From Rhizobium sp. RCAM05350 (GTDB lineage: Bacteria > Pseudomonadota > Alphaproteobacteria > Rhizobiales > Rhizobiaceae), in the NCBI GenBank assembly GCA_024426085.1, contig CP087975.1, positions 372,001 to 436,000 on the forward strand: DNA of 64,000 bases, in the 5' to 3' direction. The notes under the pieces were generated by a model. It was not told where the DNA came from and made no database searches. It saw nothing but the letters and a program-made list of their open reading frames with translations. Shown here one piece after another: positions 28,131 to 38,138 of the stretch (position 1 is the first letter of the stretch; each line of letters starts with the position of its first letter). Position numbers and translations under genes: made by a program.

Positions 28131-28270
28131 GGGATCCTCCGCCGTCCGGTTCTGGGCTTGTGCAATCAGGATAGGTTGACTTTCACTGCAGCTCAATGCA
28201 GCAATGATGTATTCTATCAAAGCGCATCATTCTTTGCATGAAGAAATGATAGTTTTTATCAGGAGTAAGG
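28131..28270. promoter_or_regulatory. Divergent promoter region mocD / lacI-type regulator with candidate operator
   Basis: 140 bases, AT-rich. The imperfect palindrome ATCATTCTTTGC-ATGAAGAAATGAT lies at 28226-28250. Its left part CATTCTTT recurs at 29347-29354, upstream of mocC, inside CATTC-N6-GAATG. A shared site in both control regions would fit the adjacent LacI-type regulator. This is by eye only. Confidence 0.35.
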
Positions 28271-29302
28271 ATGAGCGGACGTCCCACCATTACCGATCTC
28301 GCCAAGGCCGCGGGCGTGAGTGTCGCCACCGTCGACCGGGTGCTGAACGGCCGCCACAAGGTGCGGGAAGAGACCGCGCGGCGGGTTTACGATGCAGCTA
28401 AGGCGATCGGCTACCATGCCGTCAGCCTGTTGCGTCAACGGGTTTTCGAGGATCTGCCGCAATACAAGCTGGGCTTCATCCTGCAGAAACCGAACCAGCA
28501 TTTCTATCAGTCGATGACGAAGGAAATCGAGGCGGCAGCGCTGTCGGCGCCCGGCGTGCGCATCATTCCCCATATCGACTATAATATGAGCGCAACGCCA
28601 ACGGCATTGACGGAAAAGCTCAAGGCGGTTGCCGCCCGCAACCAGGCAGTCGCCCTTGTCTGCCCGGACTATCCGGCGGTGACCGCTGCAGTGGAAGAAT
28701 TGCAGGAAAAGGGAATTCCTGTCTTCTCGCTCCTGTCCGATTTCGCCGCCGGCGTGCGCGAAGGCTATGTCGGCCTCAACAACCGCACCGTTGGACGCAC
28801 GGCGGCCTGGATGATCGCCAAGGCGGCACGAAAGCCGGGGAAGGTGGCGACGTTCATCGGCAGCCACCGTTTTCACGGCCATGAACTGCGCGAGATCGGC
28901 TTCCGGTCCTATTTCCGTGAGAATGCACCTGAATTCGAGGTGCTGGATACGCTCGTCAATCTCGACACCGCAGAGATCACCCACGAGGCGACCGTCAATC
29001 TGCTGCAGCGCCATCCCGATCTCATCGGCTTTTATGTCTGCGGCGGCGGTATGGAAGGTGCGATTACGGCGCTGGCCGAAGAAAAGCAGGCTGGCAAGCT
29101 GCTCGTCGTTGTCAACGAACTGACGCCGGAGTCCCGCGCGGCCCTTGCCGAGGATCTGGTGACCATGGCGATATCCACGCCCGCTGCACCGATCGCTCGC
29201 GAACTGATCGGGCAGATGGTCGCCGCCATCGATCGTGGTATCGGCGGTGTTCCCGGTCAGACATTTCTGCCGTTCGATATTTTCACGCCGGAAAATATCT
29301 GA
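28271..29302 (+). CDS. LacI-family transcriptional regulator
   Basis: Intact 343-residue regulator, ATG preceded by AGGAGTAAGG. The N-terminal helix-turn-helix contains GVSVATVDRVLNGRHKV, the typical LacI DNA-binding signature. The rest is a periplasmic-binding-like sugar sensor (YKLGFILQKPNQHFYQ; FIGSHRFHGHELREIGF). It lies between the divergent mocDEF-panB-like-purU run and the mocC-mocB-ABC-mocA run and probably responds to their substrate. The classic regulator MocR of S. meliloti is a GntR/aminotransferase type, so control here differs. Confidence 0.9.
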   Translation: MSGRPTITDLAKAAGVSVATVDRVLNGRHKVREETARRVYDAAKAIGYHAVSLLRQRVFEDLPQYKLGFILQKPNQHFYQSMTKEIEAAALSAPGVRIIPHIDYNMSATPTALTEKLKAVAARNQAVALVCPDYPAVTAAVEELQEKGIPVFSLLSDFAAGVREGYVGLNNRTVGRTAAWMIAKAARKPGKVATFIGSHRFHGHELREIGFRSYFRENAPEFEVLDTLVNLDTAEITHEATVNLLQRHPDLIGFYVCGGGMEGAITALAEEKQAGKLLVVVNELTPESRAALAEDLVTMAISTPAAPIARELIGQMVAAIDRGIGGVPGQTFLPFDIFTPENI

Positions 29303-29509
29303 CCAAAGCGCTTCGAAAATGAAGGAATTCTCTCATATCCATTTTGCATTCTTTCACGAATGACAGGCGAATGACGGCTTCTGCTTTGACTGTGTCGCAA
29401 TAAGCTGATGATCCTCACGCCTCCAGGGAGAGGCTACATCCGGTCCACGCGGGAAAGCCGCGCCGGCCGGCCCTCCCCGGCAGGTTCATATGCAGGAGGA
29501 ACAGCACCC

Positions 29510-30321
29510 ATGACGACCCTTTCATTCGCGCTCAATCACATGACTGCTCCGGCCCTGTCGCCGGACGCATTTTCGCTCTGGCGAAATCGCTCGGCATTTC
29601 CGCGGTTGAAATCCGCAATGATCTCGATGACAACGCCATTGTCGACGGAACCCCCGCTGCCGAGATCAGGGCCTTGGCCGAGAACCATGGGCTGACGATC
29701 ATTTCGATCAATGCGCTGCAGCGGTTCAACCAATGGAACGATGACCGCGCCCGCGAAGCGCAGGAACTCATCACTTATGCGGGCGATTGCGGCGCCAAGG
29801 CGCTGGTTCTCGTCCCGCTCAACGATGGCAGCGGCAAGAAGGACGGCGAGCGGCAGGCAAACCTGCGGCAGGCGCTCGCCGCGCTGAAGCCGATGCTGGA
29901 ACAAGCCGGCATCACCGGCCTTGTCGAGCCGCTCGGCTTCGAAATCTGCTCGCTGCGCTCCAAAACCGAGGCCGTGGAGGGTATTCGAGCCGTTTCGGGG
30001 GAGAACACGTTCAAGATCGTGCATGACACGTTCCATCATTACCTAGCAGGAGAAGAAAAATTCCACCCGGAGATGACCGGCCTGGTTCATATCTCCGGCG
30101 TCGCTGATCCCGGCATTGCCGTGAGCGACATGCGCGATCCGCACCGTATCCTCGTCGATGCGACAGACCGGCTGGACAATGCCGGACAGGTCCGGACGCT
30201 GCGGGAAAACGGTTACAGCGGGCCGTTTTCGTTCGAACCATTCTCGCCCGCGGTGCATCAATCCACCGACATCGAGACGGCGATCCGCGAGAGTATGGCG
30301 TTCCTCTCGGCCAAGGCATGA
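29510..30321 (+). CDS. mocC: MocC/IolE-like sugar phosphate isomerase/epimerase (one frameshift)
   Basis: TIM-barrel protein of the xylose-isomerase-like family, about 270 residues. Start MTTLSFALNHMTAPAL after AGGAGGA. One T is missing from a run near 29571; repaired, it reads FFALAKSLGISAVEIRND. The body has NHGLTIISINALQRFNQW, GITGLVEPLGFEI (metal Glu) and KIVHDTFHHYLAGEE (metal His/Asp). Resembles MocC and inosose dehydratase-type enzymes, which act on inositol-derived ketones. It precedes the binding-protein gene after a strong hairpin. Substrate is inferred from the neighbourhood. Confidence 0.8.
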
Positions 30322-30327
30322 CGGAAC

Positions 30328-30373
30328 GGGTGTTCCATCCAATTCTTTTGCGTGATTATCGGATGGAACGCCC
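30328..30373. terminator. Strong hairpin between mocC and mocB
   Basis: 13-bp arms with one mismatch (30328-30340 and 30361-30373, GGGTGTTCCATCC against GGATGGAACGCCC) around a 20-base loop, starting 7 bases after the mocC stop. No T-run follows, so it may attenuate, or protect the mRNA end, rather than be a classic terminator. Confidence 0.5.
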
Positions 30374-30394
30374 TTGACGGTCGACCTATAAAAT

Positions 30395-30432
30395 GGAATA
30401 CATATTCCGTATTAACAAACTACCGGTTTGTT
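30395..30432. promoter_or_regulatory. Two palindromes upstream of mocB
   Basis: GGAATACATATTCC (30395-30408) and AACAAAC-TACCG-GTTTGTT (30414-30432, perfect 7-bp arms). They sit in an AT-rich stretch before the binding-protein gene and could be regulator sites for a separate mocB promoter. Confidence 0.4.
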
Positions 30433-30557
30433 TATTCTGTTTTGACGCAGGACCGTCTGGGAGAGATGGGATACGGGAATTGGGCGCTACCGGGAAACAG
30501 GGCGTCTCCGGCTTGTGGAGGGTGGTCGCCGGTCACCGTTTTGTGGAGGAATACATC

Positions 30558-31487
30558 ATGAAGAAAATGATCATGGGCGCAGCTCTGGCTGTGATGATGT
30601 CGACGGCGGCGCATGCCGAAACCGTTGGTGTTTCAATGGCACTGTTCGACGACAACTTCCTGACCGTTCTGCGCAACGGCATGCAGGATTATGCCAAGAC
30701 GCTCGACAGCGTGACGCTGCAGGTCGAAGACGCGCAGAACGACGTTGCCAAGCAGCAGAGCCAGATCCAGAACTTCATCGCTGCCGGCGTCGATGCCATC
30801 GTCGTCAACCCGGTCGATACCGATGCGACCGCCGCCATGTCGAAGATCGCTGCCGATGCCGGCATTCCGCTGGTCTACGTCAACCGCGAGCCGATCAACA
30901 TCGACACGCTTCCGGAAAAGCAGGCTTTCGTTGCATCCAACGAAATGGAATCCGGCACGCTGGAAACCCAGGAAGTCTGCAAGCTACTTGGCGGCAAGGG
31001 CAAGGCCGTCGTCATGATGGGCGAGCTTTCCAACCAGGCAGCGCGCATGCGCACCAAAGACATCCACGACGTTTTGGCAACTGACGCCTGCAAGGGCATC
31101 ACCATCGTTGAAGAGCAGACCGCCAACTGGTCGCGTACCCAGGGTGCCGACCTGATGACCAACTGGCTCTCCGCCGGCCTGGAATTCGACGCGGTCATCG
31201 CCAATAATGACGAAATGGCCATCGGCGCCATTCAGGCATTGAAGGCTGCCGGCCGTCCGATGGACAAGGTTGTGGTCGGCGGCGTCGATGCGACGCAGGA
31301 CGCGCTTGCCGCCATGGCTGCGGGTGATCTGGACGTGACTGTGTTCCAGAACGCTGCCGGCCAGGGCAAGGGTGCGCTTGACGCCGCCCTCAAGTTTGCC
31401 CGCGGAGAAACGGTCGAAAAGAAGGTCTATATTCCTTTCGAACTGGTCACCCCGGCCAACCTCAAGGACTATCAGGCGAAGAACTGA
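30558..31487 (+). CDS. mocB: MocB-like sugar (rhizopine/inositol-type) ABC substrate-binding protein
   Basis: Intact 309-residue periplasmic protein. The signal peptide MKKMIMGAALAVMMSTAA ends at an AHA cleavage site. The RbsB/D-ribose-type fold includes FIAAGVDAIVVNPVDTDAT, PLVYVNREPINIDTLP and FDAVIANNDEMAIGAIQALK. It closely resembles proteins annotated as rhizopine-binding (MocB) and inositol-binding (IbpA). GGAGGA precedes the ATG. The ATPase, permease and dehydrogenase genes follow. Substrate, an inositol derivative, is inferred. Confidence 0.85.
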   Translation: MKKMIMGAALAVMMSTAAHAETVGVSMALFDDNFLTVLRNGMQDYAKTLDSVTLQVEDAQNDVAKQQSQIQNFIAAGVDAIVVNPVDTDATAAMSKIAADAGIPLVYVNREPINIDTLPEKQAFVASNEMESGTLETQEVCKLLGGKGKAVVMMGELSNQAARMRTKDIHDVLATDACKGITIVEEQTANWSRTQGADLMTNWLSAGLEFDAVIANNDEMAIGAIQALKAAGRPMDKVVVGGVDATQDALAAMAAGDLDVTVFQNAAGQGKGALDAALKFARGETVEKKVYIPFELVTPANLKDYQAKN

Positions 31488-31637
31488 GCCTGATCACCGG
31501 GGCGCGCTCATCCGCGCCCCGGATTGCCCGGCTCCGTTGATGACTGGCGCATGGCACCGCCAACGGAACCATGAGGAGACCTTGCCGCCCGAAGGCGCAG
31601 GTTCCGGCCAAAAAGGCGACAGGGAGGCATCACTACA

Positions 31638-33175
31638 ATGGTCAGTCCGACAACAATGGCAGCCGTACGCGCCAGTGGCGCCGTACCCAAAGCCGAATAT
31701 CTTCTCGCCGTCGAAGGCGTTCGCAAGGAATTTCCGGGCGTCGTCGCCCTCGATGACGTATCCTTCCGCCTGAAGCGCGGCACCGTGCATGCGCTGATGG
31801 GCGAAAACGGCGCCGGCAAATCGACCCTGATGAAAATCCTTGCCGGCATCTACACGCCCGACAAGGGCGAGGTAAAATTCAAGGGTGTCGATATCCGGCT
31901 GAAATCGCCGCTGGATGCACTCGAAAACGGCATCGCCATGATCCATCAGGAACTCAACCTGATGCCCTTCATGACGGTTGCCGAAAATATCTGGATCCGG
32001 CGCGAACCCCTCACCCGCTTCGGCTTCGTCGACCATGGCGAAATGAACCGCAAGACGGCCAACCTTTTCAAGCGCCTGAACATCGCACTCGATCCGCAGG
32101 CAGAGGTGCGTGACCTTTCGATCGCCAATCGCCAGATGGTCGAGATCGCCAAGGCCGTGTCCTACGAATCCGACGTGCTGATCATGGACGAGCCGACATC
32201 GGCGCTGACCGAGCGCGAAGTCGCCCATCTCTTTACCATCATTCGCGACTTGCGCAGCCAGGGCATCGGCATCGTCTACATCACCCACAAGATGAACGAG
32301 CTGTTCGAGATCGCCGACGAGTTCTCGGTATTTCATGACGGCAAATATATCGGCACGCATGCATCCACGGATGTCACCCACGACGACATCATCAAGATGA
32401 TGGTCGGCCGCGAGATCACCCAGATGTTCCCGAAGGAAGAGGTACCGATCGGTGATGTCGTGCTGTCGGTGAAAGACCTCTGTCTGAAAGACGTCTTCCA
32501 CGATGTCTCGTTCGACGTGCGCCTGGCGAAATCCTCGGCGTGGCAGGTCTTGTCGGCTCCGGTCGTTCGAATGTGGCGGAAACACTGTTCGGCGTGACGC
32601 CGGCAAGCTCCGGCTCGATCGAGATCAACGGCAAGCCCGTCAACATCGGCTCGCCGACGGAAGCGATCCGCAACCGCATGGCTTTCCTTACCGAAGACCG
32701 CAAGGACACCGGTTGCCTTCTGATCCTCGATGTCCTGGAAAACATGCAGATCGCAGTGCTGCAGGACAAGTTCGTCAATATGGGCTTCGTCGATCAAAAG
32801 GCCGTGTCGGCAAAATGCGAGGAAATGGCCTGCAAGCTGCGGGTGAAAACCCCCAACCTGCAGGAGCGCATCGAGAATCTCTCGGGCGGCAACCAGCAGA
32901 AGGCGCTGATCGGCCGTTGGCTTTTGACCAACCCTCGCATCCTGATCCTCGATGAACCGACGCGCGGCATCGATGTTGGCGCTAAGGCGGAAATCCACCG
33001 GCTGGTGACGGAACTCGCCCGCGATGGCGTTGCCGTCATCATGATCTCGTCGGAAATGCCGGAGGTTCTCGGCATGAGCGACCGCGTCATGGTGATGCAT
33101 GAGGGCCGGGTCACGGGCTTCCTCGACCGGGCGGAAGCGACCCAGGTCAAGGTCATGGAACTTGCAGCGCAGTGA
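31638..33175 (+). CDS. Sugar ABC transporter ATP-binding protein, two ATPase domains (one frameshift)
   Basis: About 512 residues, RbsA/MglA type with duplicated ATPase domains. Domain 1: MGENGAGKSTLMKILAG (Walker A), LSIANRQMVEIAKAVS (signature region), VLIMDEPTSALTERE (Walker B). Domain 2: GLVGSGRSNVAETLFG, LSGGNQQKALIGRWL, ILILDEPTRGIDVGA. The frame breaks near 32527, between the domains (repaired: VRLGEILGVAGLVG). ATG 31638 follows AGGGAGG. Energises uptake of the MocB substrate with the permease encoded 38 bases later. Confidence 0.92.
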
Positions 33176-33213
33176 TGGCGCGCTTTTAGAAATACCATCA
33201 GGGAGGACAGAAC

Positions 33214-34235
33214 ATGAGCACCAAGATAGAAGCCTCGGCAGCAACGGCGGCGCCGGCGGTAAGCAAGAGGCGCATCCCGCCGGAATTCAATATCTTCCTG
33301 GTGCTGATCGGCATCGCGCTGGTCTATGAGGTGCTTGGCTGGATCTTCATCGGCCAGAGCTTCCTGATGAATCCGCAGCGCCTGACGATCATGATCCTGC
33401 AGGTGGCGGTGATCGGCATCATTGCTGTCGGCGTGACGCAGGTGATCATCACGGGCGGTATCGACCTGTCGTCCGGCTCCGTCGTCGGCGTCACGGCAAT
33501 GATTGCCGCCAGCGTGGCACAGGCATCGACCTGGCCGCGCGCTCTATCCCGCGCTGACTGATCTTCCGGCCATCGTGCCGATCGGTCTTGGGCTTTGTGT
33601 CGGCCTGCTGGCCGGCCTGATCAATGGCTGGCTGATCGCAAAGACGAAGATACCGCCTTTCATCGCCACGTTGGGCATGATGGTGTCGGCGCGTGGCCTG
33701 TCGAAATGGTACACCAAGGGGCAGCCGGTTTCCGGCCTGACGGACCAGTTCAACTTCATCGGTACGGGCATCTGGCCGGTCATCGTCTTCCTCGTCGTCG
33801 CCCTCATCTTCCATATCGCCCTGCGCTACACCCGCTATGGCAAATTCACCTACGCAATCGGCGCCAACGTCCAGGCCGCGTGTCTCCGGCATCAATGTCG
33901 AGGCGCATCTGATCAAGGTCTATGCCATTGCCGGCATGCTGGCAGGCCTCGCCGGTGTCGTCACCGCCGCCCGTGCCCAGACGGCACAGGCAGGCATGGG
34001 GGTGATGTATGAACTCGATGCCATCGCAGCCACCGTCATCGGCGGCACGTCGCTTGCCGGCGGCGTCGGGCGCATCACCGGCACGGTCATCGGCACCGTC
34101 ATCCTCGGCGTCATGACATCCGGCTTCACCTTCCTGCGGGTGGACGCCTATTACCAGGAAATCGTCAAAGGCATGATCATCGTCGCCGCAGTCGTGGTCG
34201 ATGTTTATAGGCAGAAGAAGCGCAAGACGGTCTGA
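33214..34235 (+). CDS. Sugar ABC transporter permease, RbsC type (two frameshifts)
   Basis: Inner-membrane permease of about 340 residues, start MSTKIEASAATAAPAVSKRR after GGGAGGA. RbsC/AraH-family features: QVIITGGIDLSSGSVVGVT near the middle, KIPPFIATLGMMVSARGLS, and the C-terminal ATVIGGTSLAGGVGRITGT. Breaks near 33525 and near 33880 (repaired: AVSGINVEAHLIKVYAIAG). Partner of the MocB-like binding protein and the double ATPase. Confidence 0.9.
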
Positions 34236-34268
34236 CGGACTGCAAGATAGCTGACGAGGATAATCGAT

Positions 34269-35405
34269 ATGAAACCATTGGGCGTCGGCTTGATCGGTAC
34301 TGGTTATATGGGCAAGTGCCACGCGCTAGCCTGGAATGCAGTAAAAACTGTCTTCGGCGACGTCGCTCGCCCACGTCTGGTGCATCTGGCCGAAGCCAAT
34401 GCAGAGCTTGCCGCCGCGCGCCGATGAATTCGGTTTCGAAAAGGCAACCGCCGACTGGCGCCGGCTCATCGACGATCCGGATGTCGATGTCGTCTCCGTC
34501 ACCACGCCCAACCAGTTTCATGCCGAGATGGCGATTGCCGCAGTGGAAGCCGGTAAACACGTCTGGTGCGAAAAGCCGATGTCGCCTGCATTTTCCGACG
34601 CGCAACGCATGCTGAAGGCCGTCGAGGCCTCCGGCACTGTTGCCATCATGGGCTACAACTATATTCAGAACCCGATCCTGCGCCACATGAAGACGCTGAT
34701 CGCGGATGGCGCGATCGGTACCGTCAATCATGTCCGTGTCGAGATGGACGAAGATTTCATGGCCGATCCCGAGGTGCCCTTCTACTGGAAGAGCGAACGT
34801 TCGGCAGGCTATGGCGCGCTGGATGATTTTGCCGTGCATCCCCTGTCGCTACTCTGGTATCTTTTCGGCCATGTCCGTTCCGTCGTTACCGACATGGCGA
34901 AACCCTATGCCGATCGTCCGTTGAAGGATGGTGGCCGCCGGGAAGTCGAAAACCATGATGGAGCCAGTATCCTAATGCGGCTCGATCACGGTATCTCAGC
35001 CGTGCTCATGGCAAACCGCGCCGCCTGGGGCCGAAAAGGCCGCATCGCGCTGCAAATCTACGGATCCAAGGGCTCGATCCTTTACGATCAGGAACGCATG
35101 AACGAGTTCGAACTCTATCAGGCCGGTGGCAACACCACCGAACAGGGCTTTCGCCGGGTCCTGACCTCGCCCGCCCATCCACCTTACGGCCAATTCATCC
35201 CCGCGCCCGGTCATGGCCTCGGCTTCAATGACCTGAAAATCATCGAATGCCACGAACTGGTCCGCGCCATCGCGGGCAAGCCCTTTCGGCGATCGACTTC
35301 AAGCACGGCTTGCGCATCGAGCAGACCGTTCATGCCATGGCACGATCGTTTGATGAAAAGACTTGGGTCGAGATTGACGACGATGGAAATAACGCCTTGC
35401 GGTAG
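34269..35405 (+). CDS. mocA: Gfo/Idh/MocA-family dehydrogenase, MocA-like (two frameshifts)
   Basis: NAD(P)-dependent oxidoreductase of about 380 residues. The N-terminal Rossmann motif is GVGLIGTGYMGKCHALAW and the active-site EKP motif is in VWCEKPMSPAF. The C-terminal dehydrogenase half contains YGALDDFAVHPLSLLWYLFG. Two bases appear lost from a CG run near 34423, and a further break near 35287; repaired, the end reads AIDFKHGLRIEQTVHAMA and stops at 35403-35405. Last gene of the plus-strand catabolic run. In known moc loci MocA oxidises scyllo-inosamine or an inositol derivative; substrate here is inferred. Confidence 0.82.
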
Positions 35406-35786
35406 GAGGATAACCAACTGCGCAAGGCAAGGCGCAGAGGTTCCCCCGGGCAGATCCAGCCCCACATCGCCCGTCGGCATTTCGCCGTTGAGACCGGCCG
35501 CGAAAAAAGCGGCCCCGCTCCATGACCAATCGCAAGCGCAGCGGAAACCTGGCGAGAAGTGTTCATTCTCATAAATGACGACCGGCAAGCCCATCCGCCC
35601 AATATCCGCTGCCAATCCTTAAACCGAGCTCAACGCGACAGCACGCTGCTGCTTCATTTCTGTGCATATGCGACATTTCCGCGCATGCCTAGCTTGACGA
35701 AGCACGCATTCCTCAATATTCCCTTAAGGAAAATAATATGCCTTAAAGGCAATATTGGGGACTGAATTAGCGTCCGGGAGGGACAT
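35406..35786. promoter_or_regulatory. Intergenic region with nested palindromes before the permease cluster
   Basis: No gene is supported. A hairpin GGCCGC/GCGGCC lies at 35496-35514. An AT-rich control region follows: CAATATT (35714-35720) and AATATTG (35751-35757) flank CCTTAAGG (35722-35729) and GCCTTAAAGGC (35740-35750). These probable operators lie about 30-70 bases before the first small membrane-protein gene. Confidence 0.45.
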
Positions 35787-36098
35787 ATGGTAACGCAGGA
35801 GGCAAGTGCCGACATCCACCTTGCGACACGCATCGACCGGATGCATTCGCATGACAAGGCAGGATTGATTATCTTCATAACAGTGCTGTGGTGCACGATG
35901 GTGTTCGCACTGGTGACCATCTGGCCCTACATTTCCGTGCCTGCCATTCGTATAATCCTGACGACCGCCTGCGGCTTGGTGCTGGTGTTCAACACGGCGG
36001 CCATTGTTGCGATGCTTCGGCACTACCGTGAAGACAAGCATTTCATTTACGGGCTCGACCTCAAGCATCTCGACGAGATGCGCCGGCGCCGGCGCTAG
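35787..36098 (+). CDS. Small membrane protein, two helices (103 aa)
   Basis: MVTQEASADIHLATRIDR at the start, then two transmembrane segments (GLIIFITVLWCTMVFALVTI and RIILTTACGLVLVFNTAAIV) and a basic end (LDEMRRRRR). The start follows GGGAGGGA. No family recognised. First of five unrecognised genes around an APC permease, spaced by 8-11 bases, so clearly co-transcribed. Confidence 0.75.
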   Translation: MVTQEASADIHLATRIDRMHSHDKAGLIIFITVLWCTMVFALVTIWPYISVPAIRIILTTACGLVLVFNTAAIVAMLRHYREDKHFIYGLDLKHLDEMRRRRR

Positions 36099-36106
36099 GA
36101 GGGGTC

Positions 36107-36490
36107 ATGGCTTACAAACCACCGAAACAGAGCTTTGCCGGCCAGATCTTCGACGTCATTACCCTTTTGGTCCTGACCGTCGGCGCCCTCTATCTGCCGC
36201 TCTATCTTGGCCTCGCAGGTGCGGCCAAGACCCCCGCGCCTATCGCTAACCCCACATGGGAAGCGCTCGGCCAGAATGTCACCGAGCAGCAACAGTGGGC
36301 TGCGCTTGGCATCACCGATCCGGCGGCGGCCAACGACATCATCACCGCCCGTTTCGACTATTCGTTTAGTTGGATGGCCCTCGTGGTCATGGCCGTTCTG
36401 GTGGTCGGATACTTCGTGCTGGTGGTGCGGCTGTCGGACAGGGAATATCGCGACGTCATCGCTGAACGTTTCGGCGCCAAGAAGAAATAG
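36107..36490 (+). CDS. Small membrane protein, two helices (127 aa)
   Basis: Start MAYKPPKQSFAGQIFDV after AGGAGG. One helix near residues 15-38 (VITLLVLTVGALYLPLYLGL), a polar middle that is probably periplasmic (PTWEALGQNVTEQQQWAAL), and a second helix (MALVVMAVLVVGYFVLVV) with a charged tail (AERFGAKKK). Not recognised. The topology suggests a subunit or accessory of the downstream permease. Confidence 0.75.
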   Translation: MAYKPPKQSFAGQIFDVITLLVLTVGALYLPLYLGLAGAAKTPAPIANPTWEALGQNVTEQQQWAALGITDPAAANDIITARFDYSFSWMALVVMAVLVVGYFVLVVRLSDREYRDVIAERFGAKKK

Positions 36491-36501
36491 GGGGAGCACC
36501 A

Positions 36502-36669
36502 ATGGATATCTGGACTGTTCTGGAATACGCGGCCTGGGCTCTTTCGGCGGTCTTCGCCCTTTTGATGCTCTCCGACATGGTGCGCATCGACACGACCTAC
36601 GACAACGACCTGCTGACATCATCCCGCGAAGGCGAGATCGAAGCGGCAGCCGAACGTCACACGCTCTGA
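36502..36669 (+). CDS. Very small membrane protein (55 aa)
   Basis: MDIWTVLEYAAWALSAVF at the start, one transmembrane helix and an acidic cytoplasmic tail (SREGEIEAAAERHTL). GGGGGAG precedes the ATG. It is 11 bases from both neighbours. Function unknown. Confidence 0.7.
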   Translation: MDIWTVLEYAAWALSAVFALLMLSDMVRIDTTYDNDLLTSSREGEIEAAAERHTL

Positions 36670-36680
36670 GGGGTCCGGAT

Positions 36681-38079
36681 ATGGTAGATACGAAAACCGC
36701 CTCCGGCCAGCCTGAACGGCTGCAATTGCTGCGCGTCCTCGGCCCCGCCCATATCTGGGCGCTCGGCGTCGGCATCGTGCTTGTCGGCGAATATATGGGA
36801 TGGAACTTCGCAATCGGCAAAGGCGGCATGATCGCCGGCCTGATCGCCTGCTGGGTCGCTGGCCTACTCTACACATGCGTGGCAATGATCGATTCCTGAG
36901 GTGACCTCGACGGTCGCTGCAGCCGGCGGCCAATATGCACAGGCCAAGCATATTGTCGGACCGCTGATGGCCTTCAATGTCGGGCTATTTCTCGTCATGG
37001 CCTATACGATGCTTGAGGCTGCCAACGCCATCACCATCGGCTTTCTGCTCGACACGGTGGCCGGCATGCAAGGCCATACGGGCCTGCACCAGCAGCCGTT
37101 CATCGTCCTCTGCGTGATGTTCCTGGCATGGCTGAATTATCGCGGCGTATTGGCAACGCTGACATTCAACCTCGTCATTACCGCAATCGCCTTCATGGCC
37201 ATTATCGCCCTGTTCCTGGCGGTACAGTTCGGCGTGTCGAGCGTGCCGCTCGATTTCTCGGCGGTGACCACCGATCCCATGCCCTACGGATGGATCGGCA
37301 TTCTCGCATCCCTGCATTTCGGTCTCTGGTATTATCTCGGTATCGAGGGTACCTGCCAGGCAGCCGAGGAGGTGCGCTCCCCTGCCCGCTCGCTGCCATA
37401 CGGCACCATGGCGGGCATCATGACGCTGCTGATCGCTGCGACCATGACCTGGTATGTTTGCTCAGGGCTCATCCCGTGGGAATATCTCGGTCAGGCCGGA
37501 ACGCCGCTGTTCGATGCTGCCCGCGTGACGGGCAATCGCGGCCTGATGGTTCTCCTGTTCATCGGCACGATGTTCTCGACACTGGCCTCGGCAAACGGCT
37601 GCATCAACGATGCCTCGCGGGCCTGGTTCTCGATGGGCCGTGACCGCTACCTGCCGATCTGGTTCGGTGCGGTGCATCCGGTCTATAGGACACCCTACCG
37701 CTCAATCATCTTCCTCGTGCCGATCGCCCTGATCTTTGCACTCGGCGCGCCGCTCGACCAGGTCGTTACGTTCTCGATCCTGTCCGGGCTGCTGGGCTAC
37801 ACGTTCATGACCTTCAACATGGTGATGTTCCGCAGGAAATGGCCGCTCGACACGATCAAGCGTGGTTACGTCCACCCCATGCATCCGTTGCCGACGATCG
37901 TACTGTTGATCCTCTGCGCTACCGCCTATGTCGCCGTCTTCTTGGGATACGGAACACAGCTCATCGCCATGGTCAGTTTCTATATCATCGCATCCCTGTG
38001 GTTCCACTTCCGGCGTTACCGCTTCGTGCGCCGCGGCGATCAGTTCACCATGCCCTGGCCGCGGCCGGAAGGTTATTGA
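36681..38079 (+). CDS. APC-family amino acid/ethanolamine-type permease (one frameshift)
   Basis: Polytopic transporter of about 466 residues with some twelve helices. The N-terminal part reads LGPAHIWALGVGIVLVGEY and GMIAGLIACWVAGLLYTCVA, as in ethanolamine permeases. Later WIGILASLHFGLWYYLGIEG, FSTLASANGCINDASRAWFS and GRDRYLPIWFG are typical of the APC family. At 36892-36901 the frame reads GAT TCC TGA G and must shift +1 to give MIDSEVTSTVAAAGGQYAQA. An identical GATTCCTGAG break occurs at 47781. Substrate not certain: ethanolamine or an amino acid. Embedded in a run of small membrane genes. Confidence 0.85.
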
Positions 38080-38138
38080 CATGAACGTAACCCGCAGCCG
38101 GATGGCTGCAGGATCTACGCCTGGAGGGATGCGGATTG

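Noticed and set aside
35211..35615. 134-codon minus-strand frame over the end of the MocA-like gene
   Set aside because: Most of it is antisense to the MocA-like gene. The rest has no recognisable family.
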